From Pelotomaculum sp. UBA3102 (GTDB lineage: Bacteria > Bacillota > Desulfotomaculia > Desulfotomaculales > Pelotomaculaceae), in contig DFAQ01000014.1 in assembly GCA_002365865.1 (NCBI GenBank), positions 1 to 31,995 of the forward strand: DNA of 31,995 nt. The letters are read 5' to 3'. The notes below the pieces were generated by a model. That model searched no databases and was not told the origin of the DNA. It saw only the letters and a list, made by a program, of their open reading frames with translations. Each line of letters starts with the position of its first letter. Positions within the stretch are counted from its first letter, which is position 1. Positions 30,771 to 31,995 of this stretch are shown here, piece by piece. The translations under genes and the position numbers were made by a program.

Positions 30771-31978
30771 AACCGGAACTGTTGGCCCCTGCAGGGAATC
30801 TTGAAAAATTAAAGGTAGCTGTGTTATACGGCGCAGATGCCGTCTACCTTGGTGGGCGGCATTTCGGCTTACGGGCCGGGGCCGGTAACTTCAGTGAGGA
30901 GGAAATGGCTGAAGGGGTGCGGTTTGCCCGTGAGAAAGGGGTCCGGGTATATGTAACGGTAAATATTTTTGCCCACAACCGGGACCTGGAACAACTTCCG
31001 GCTTACCTGGATGCAATTTGTACGGTAGGAGTGGACGGGGTGATCGTATCAGATCCGGGGATTGTAGACCTGGTGAGAAAACTGCAACCGGGGCTGCCGG
31101 TGCACCTGAGTACTCAGGCCAACACTACCAACTGGGCATCAGCGCGCTTTTGGGAGGAGCGCGGAATATCCCGGATCATTCTGGCCCGTGAGCTCTCCCT
31201 GGAAGAAATAAAGGAGATCCGGGGTAAATTGGGCGTAGAACTTGAAGTGTTTGTGCATGGCGCCATGTGTATGGCCTATTCCGGACGTTGCCTGCTGAGC
31301 AATTACCTGACCGGCAGGGATGCCAACCGGGGTGACTGCGCCCAATCCTGCCGCTGGAGATACTCCCTGGTGGAAGAAAAGAGGCCGGATGAATACCTGC
31401 CGGTAGAGGAAGATGACCGGGGAACTTATATCCTGGGTTCCCGTGATCTTTGCTTGATTGAACATATTCCGGAACTGGTCCGGGCCGGGGTGAACAGCTT
31501 TAAGATTGAAGGGCGCATGAAAAGTGCCAACTATGTGGCAGGGGTGGTAAAAGCCTACCGGGAAGCACTGGATGCCTATTTGAGGGCACCGGATAATTAC
31601 CGTTTTAATGCGGCCTGGATGGAAGAAATCAGCAAAGTGAGTCACCGTCGTTATACCACCGGCTTTTTGTTTGGCAACCCCGGTGTGGCCGGTCAGCATT
31701 ACGAAGGGGAGATATACCTGCGAAGCCATACTTTTGTGGGGTTGGTAAAAAGTTATGATCAAAAAACCGGGCTGGCGCTGGTGGAACAACGAAACCGTTT
31801 TACCGTCGGGGATAAGGTGGAAATTTTGGTTCCCGGGGGAGATAATTTTAAACAGCGGGTGGTTTTTATTTATGACGAAGAGGGCCATCCCGTTACGTCG
31901 GCGCCGCATCCCCGGCAATTGGTACGGGTACCTCTTGAGCGCCCGGTACCTCCTTACTCGATAATAAGAAGCTACTAA
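30767..31978 (+). CDS. Peptidase U32 family protein, probably tRNA hydroxylation (TrhP/YrrO type)
   Basis: A complete 403-residue U32 protein. The PROSITE-like signature is present as EVFVHGAMCMAYSGRCLLS, with further cysteines in RGDCAQSCRW and the segment SFKIEGRMKSANYVAGVV. Together these cysteines fit the Fe-S-binding set of RlhA/TrhP/UbiU-type U32 proteins. In Bacillus the yrrN-yrrO pair beside mltG is needed for prephenate-dependent 5-hydroxyuridine at tRNA position 34. That context and the start MKPELLAPAGNLEKLKVAV favour TrhP over a true protease. ATG 30767 overlaps the mltG stop (ATGA). The window ends 17 bases after its stop codon. Confidence 0.85.
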   Translation: MKPELLAPAGNLEKLKVAVLYGADAVYLGGRHFGLRAGAGNFSEEEMAEGVRFAREKGVRVYVTVNIFAHNRDLEQLPAYLDAICTVGVDGVIVSDPGIVDLVRKLQPGLPVHLSTQANTTNWASARFWEERGISRIILARELSLEEIKEIRGKLGVELEVFVHGAMCMAYSGRCLLSNYLTGRDANRGDCAQSCRWRYSLVEEKRPDEYLPVEEDDRGTYILGSRDLCLIEHIPELVRAGVNSFKIEGRMKSANYVAGVVKAYREALDAYLRAPDNYRFNAAWMEEISKVSHRRYTTGFLFGNPGVAGQHYEGEIYLRSHTFVGLVKSYDQKTGLALVEQRNRFTVGDKVEILVPGGDNFKQRVVFIYDEEGHPVTSAPHPRQLVRVPLERPVPPYSIIRSY

Positions 31979-31995
31979 CACTACAGCGTAAATTA

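Noticed and set aside
31139..31981. Long minus-strand open frame (280 codons) opposite the U32 gene
   Set aside because: It is the mirror of a well-conserved U32 gene, has no family motifs and no ribosome-binding site. Similar long antisense frames opposite the acyl-CoA synthetase, recJ, hisS and mnmA were rejected for the same reason.
1..31995. CRISPR arrays, insertion sequences, phage or defence genes
   Set aside because: I saw no spaced direct repeats, transposase or integrase motifs, or restriction and toxin genes. The window is ordinary chromosome apart from its RNA leaders and small proteins.

Overview
The window looks like a housekeeping stretch of a Gram-positive chromosome, most likely a Clostridia-class firmicute of the Desulfotomaculum/Pelotomaculum kind. 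This assignment is inference from gene content and order. The signs are T-box leaders on aminoacyl-tRNA synthetase genes, the order recJ-apt-rel-dtd-hisS-aspS-6S RNA-tcdA, the order alaS-ireB-ruvX-DUF1292-mltG-U32 (both close to Bacillus subtilis), strong Shine-Dalgarno sites with many TTG and GTG starts, and consensus TTGACA/TATAAT promoters. Almost every gene is on the + strand; only a GNAT acetyltransferase is on the - strand. I see no insertion sequence, prophage, CRISPR array or integrase.

Layout. 1-493: a near-perfect promoter and a complete T-box leader whose stem III carries an intact tRNA-Ala(GGC) gene. 494-4733: acyl-CoA synthetase and leuS, closed by a strong terminator. 4738-11451: recJ, apt, rel, dtd and a metallo-hydrolase. 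11501-14979: promoter, a second T-box, hisS and aspS. 14980-15475: 6S RNA, a terminator and a large perfect hairpin. 15476-16204: tcdA. 16205-16885: an AT-rich leader and a thioredoxin. 17049-20729: Fe-S and sulfur-transfer genes (iscS, an IscR-like regulator, a short relic of a second iscS, iscU, mnmA). 20817-22297: a zinc-ribbon microprotein, a YtxH-like membrane peptide and an AI-2E-family permease. 22339-25197: alaS behind an unusual leader. 25283-31978: GNAT, ireB, aldo/keto reductase-ferredoxin, ruvX, DUF1292, a VanW-domain protein, mltG and a U32 peptidase-family protein.

The genes share a theme of translation and its control: charging of Leu, His, Asp (probably also Asn) and Ala tRNAs, D-aminoacyl-tRNA proofreading, (p)ppGpp synthesis and hydrolysis, and tRNA modification (tcdA, mnmA with its sulfur donor iscS, probably the U32 protein). 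The main novelty is in the RNA leaders: a T-box with a tRNA gene grafted into it, a hisS-aspS T-box whose two tRNA-reading sites both fit tRNA-Asn (matching an AspRS with non-discriminating signature residues), and an alaS leader that looks like a T-box that has lost its tRNA-reading parts. All structures were paired by hand and all functions are family-level calls from sequence.
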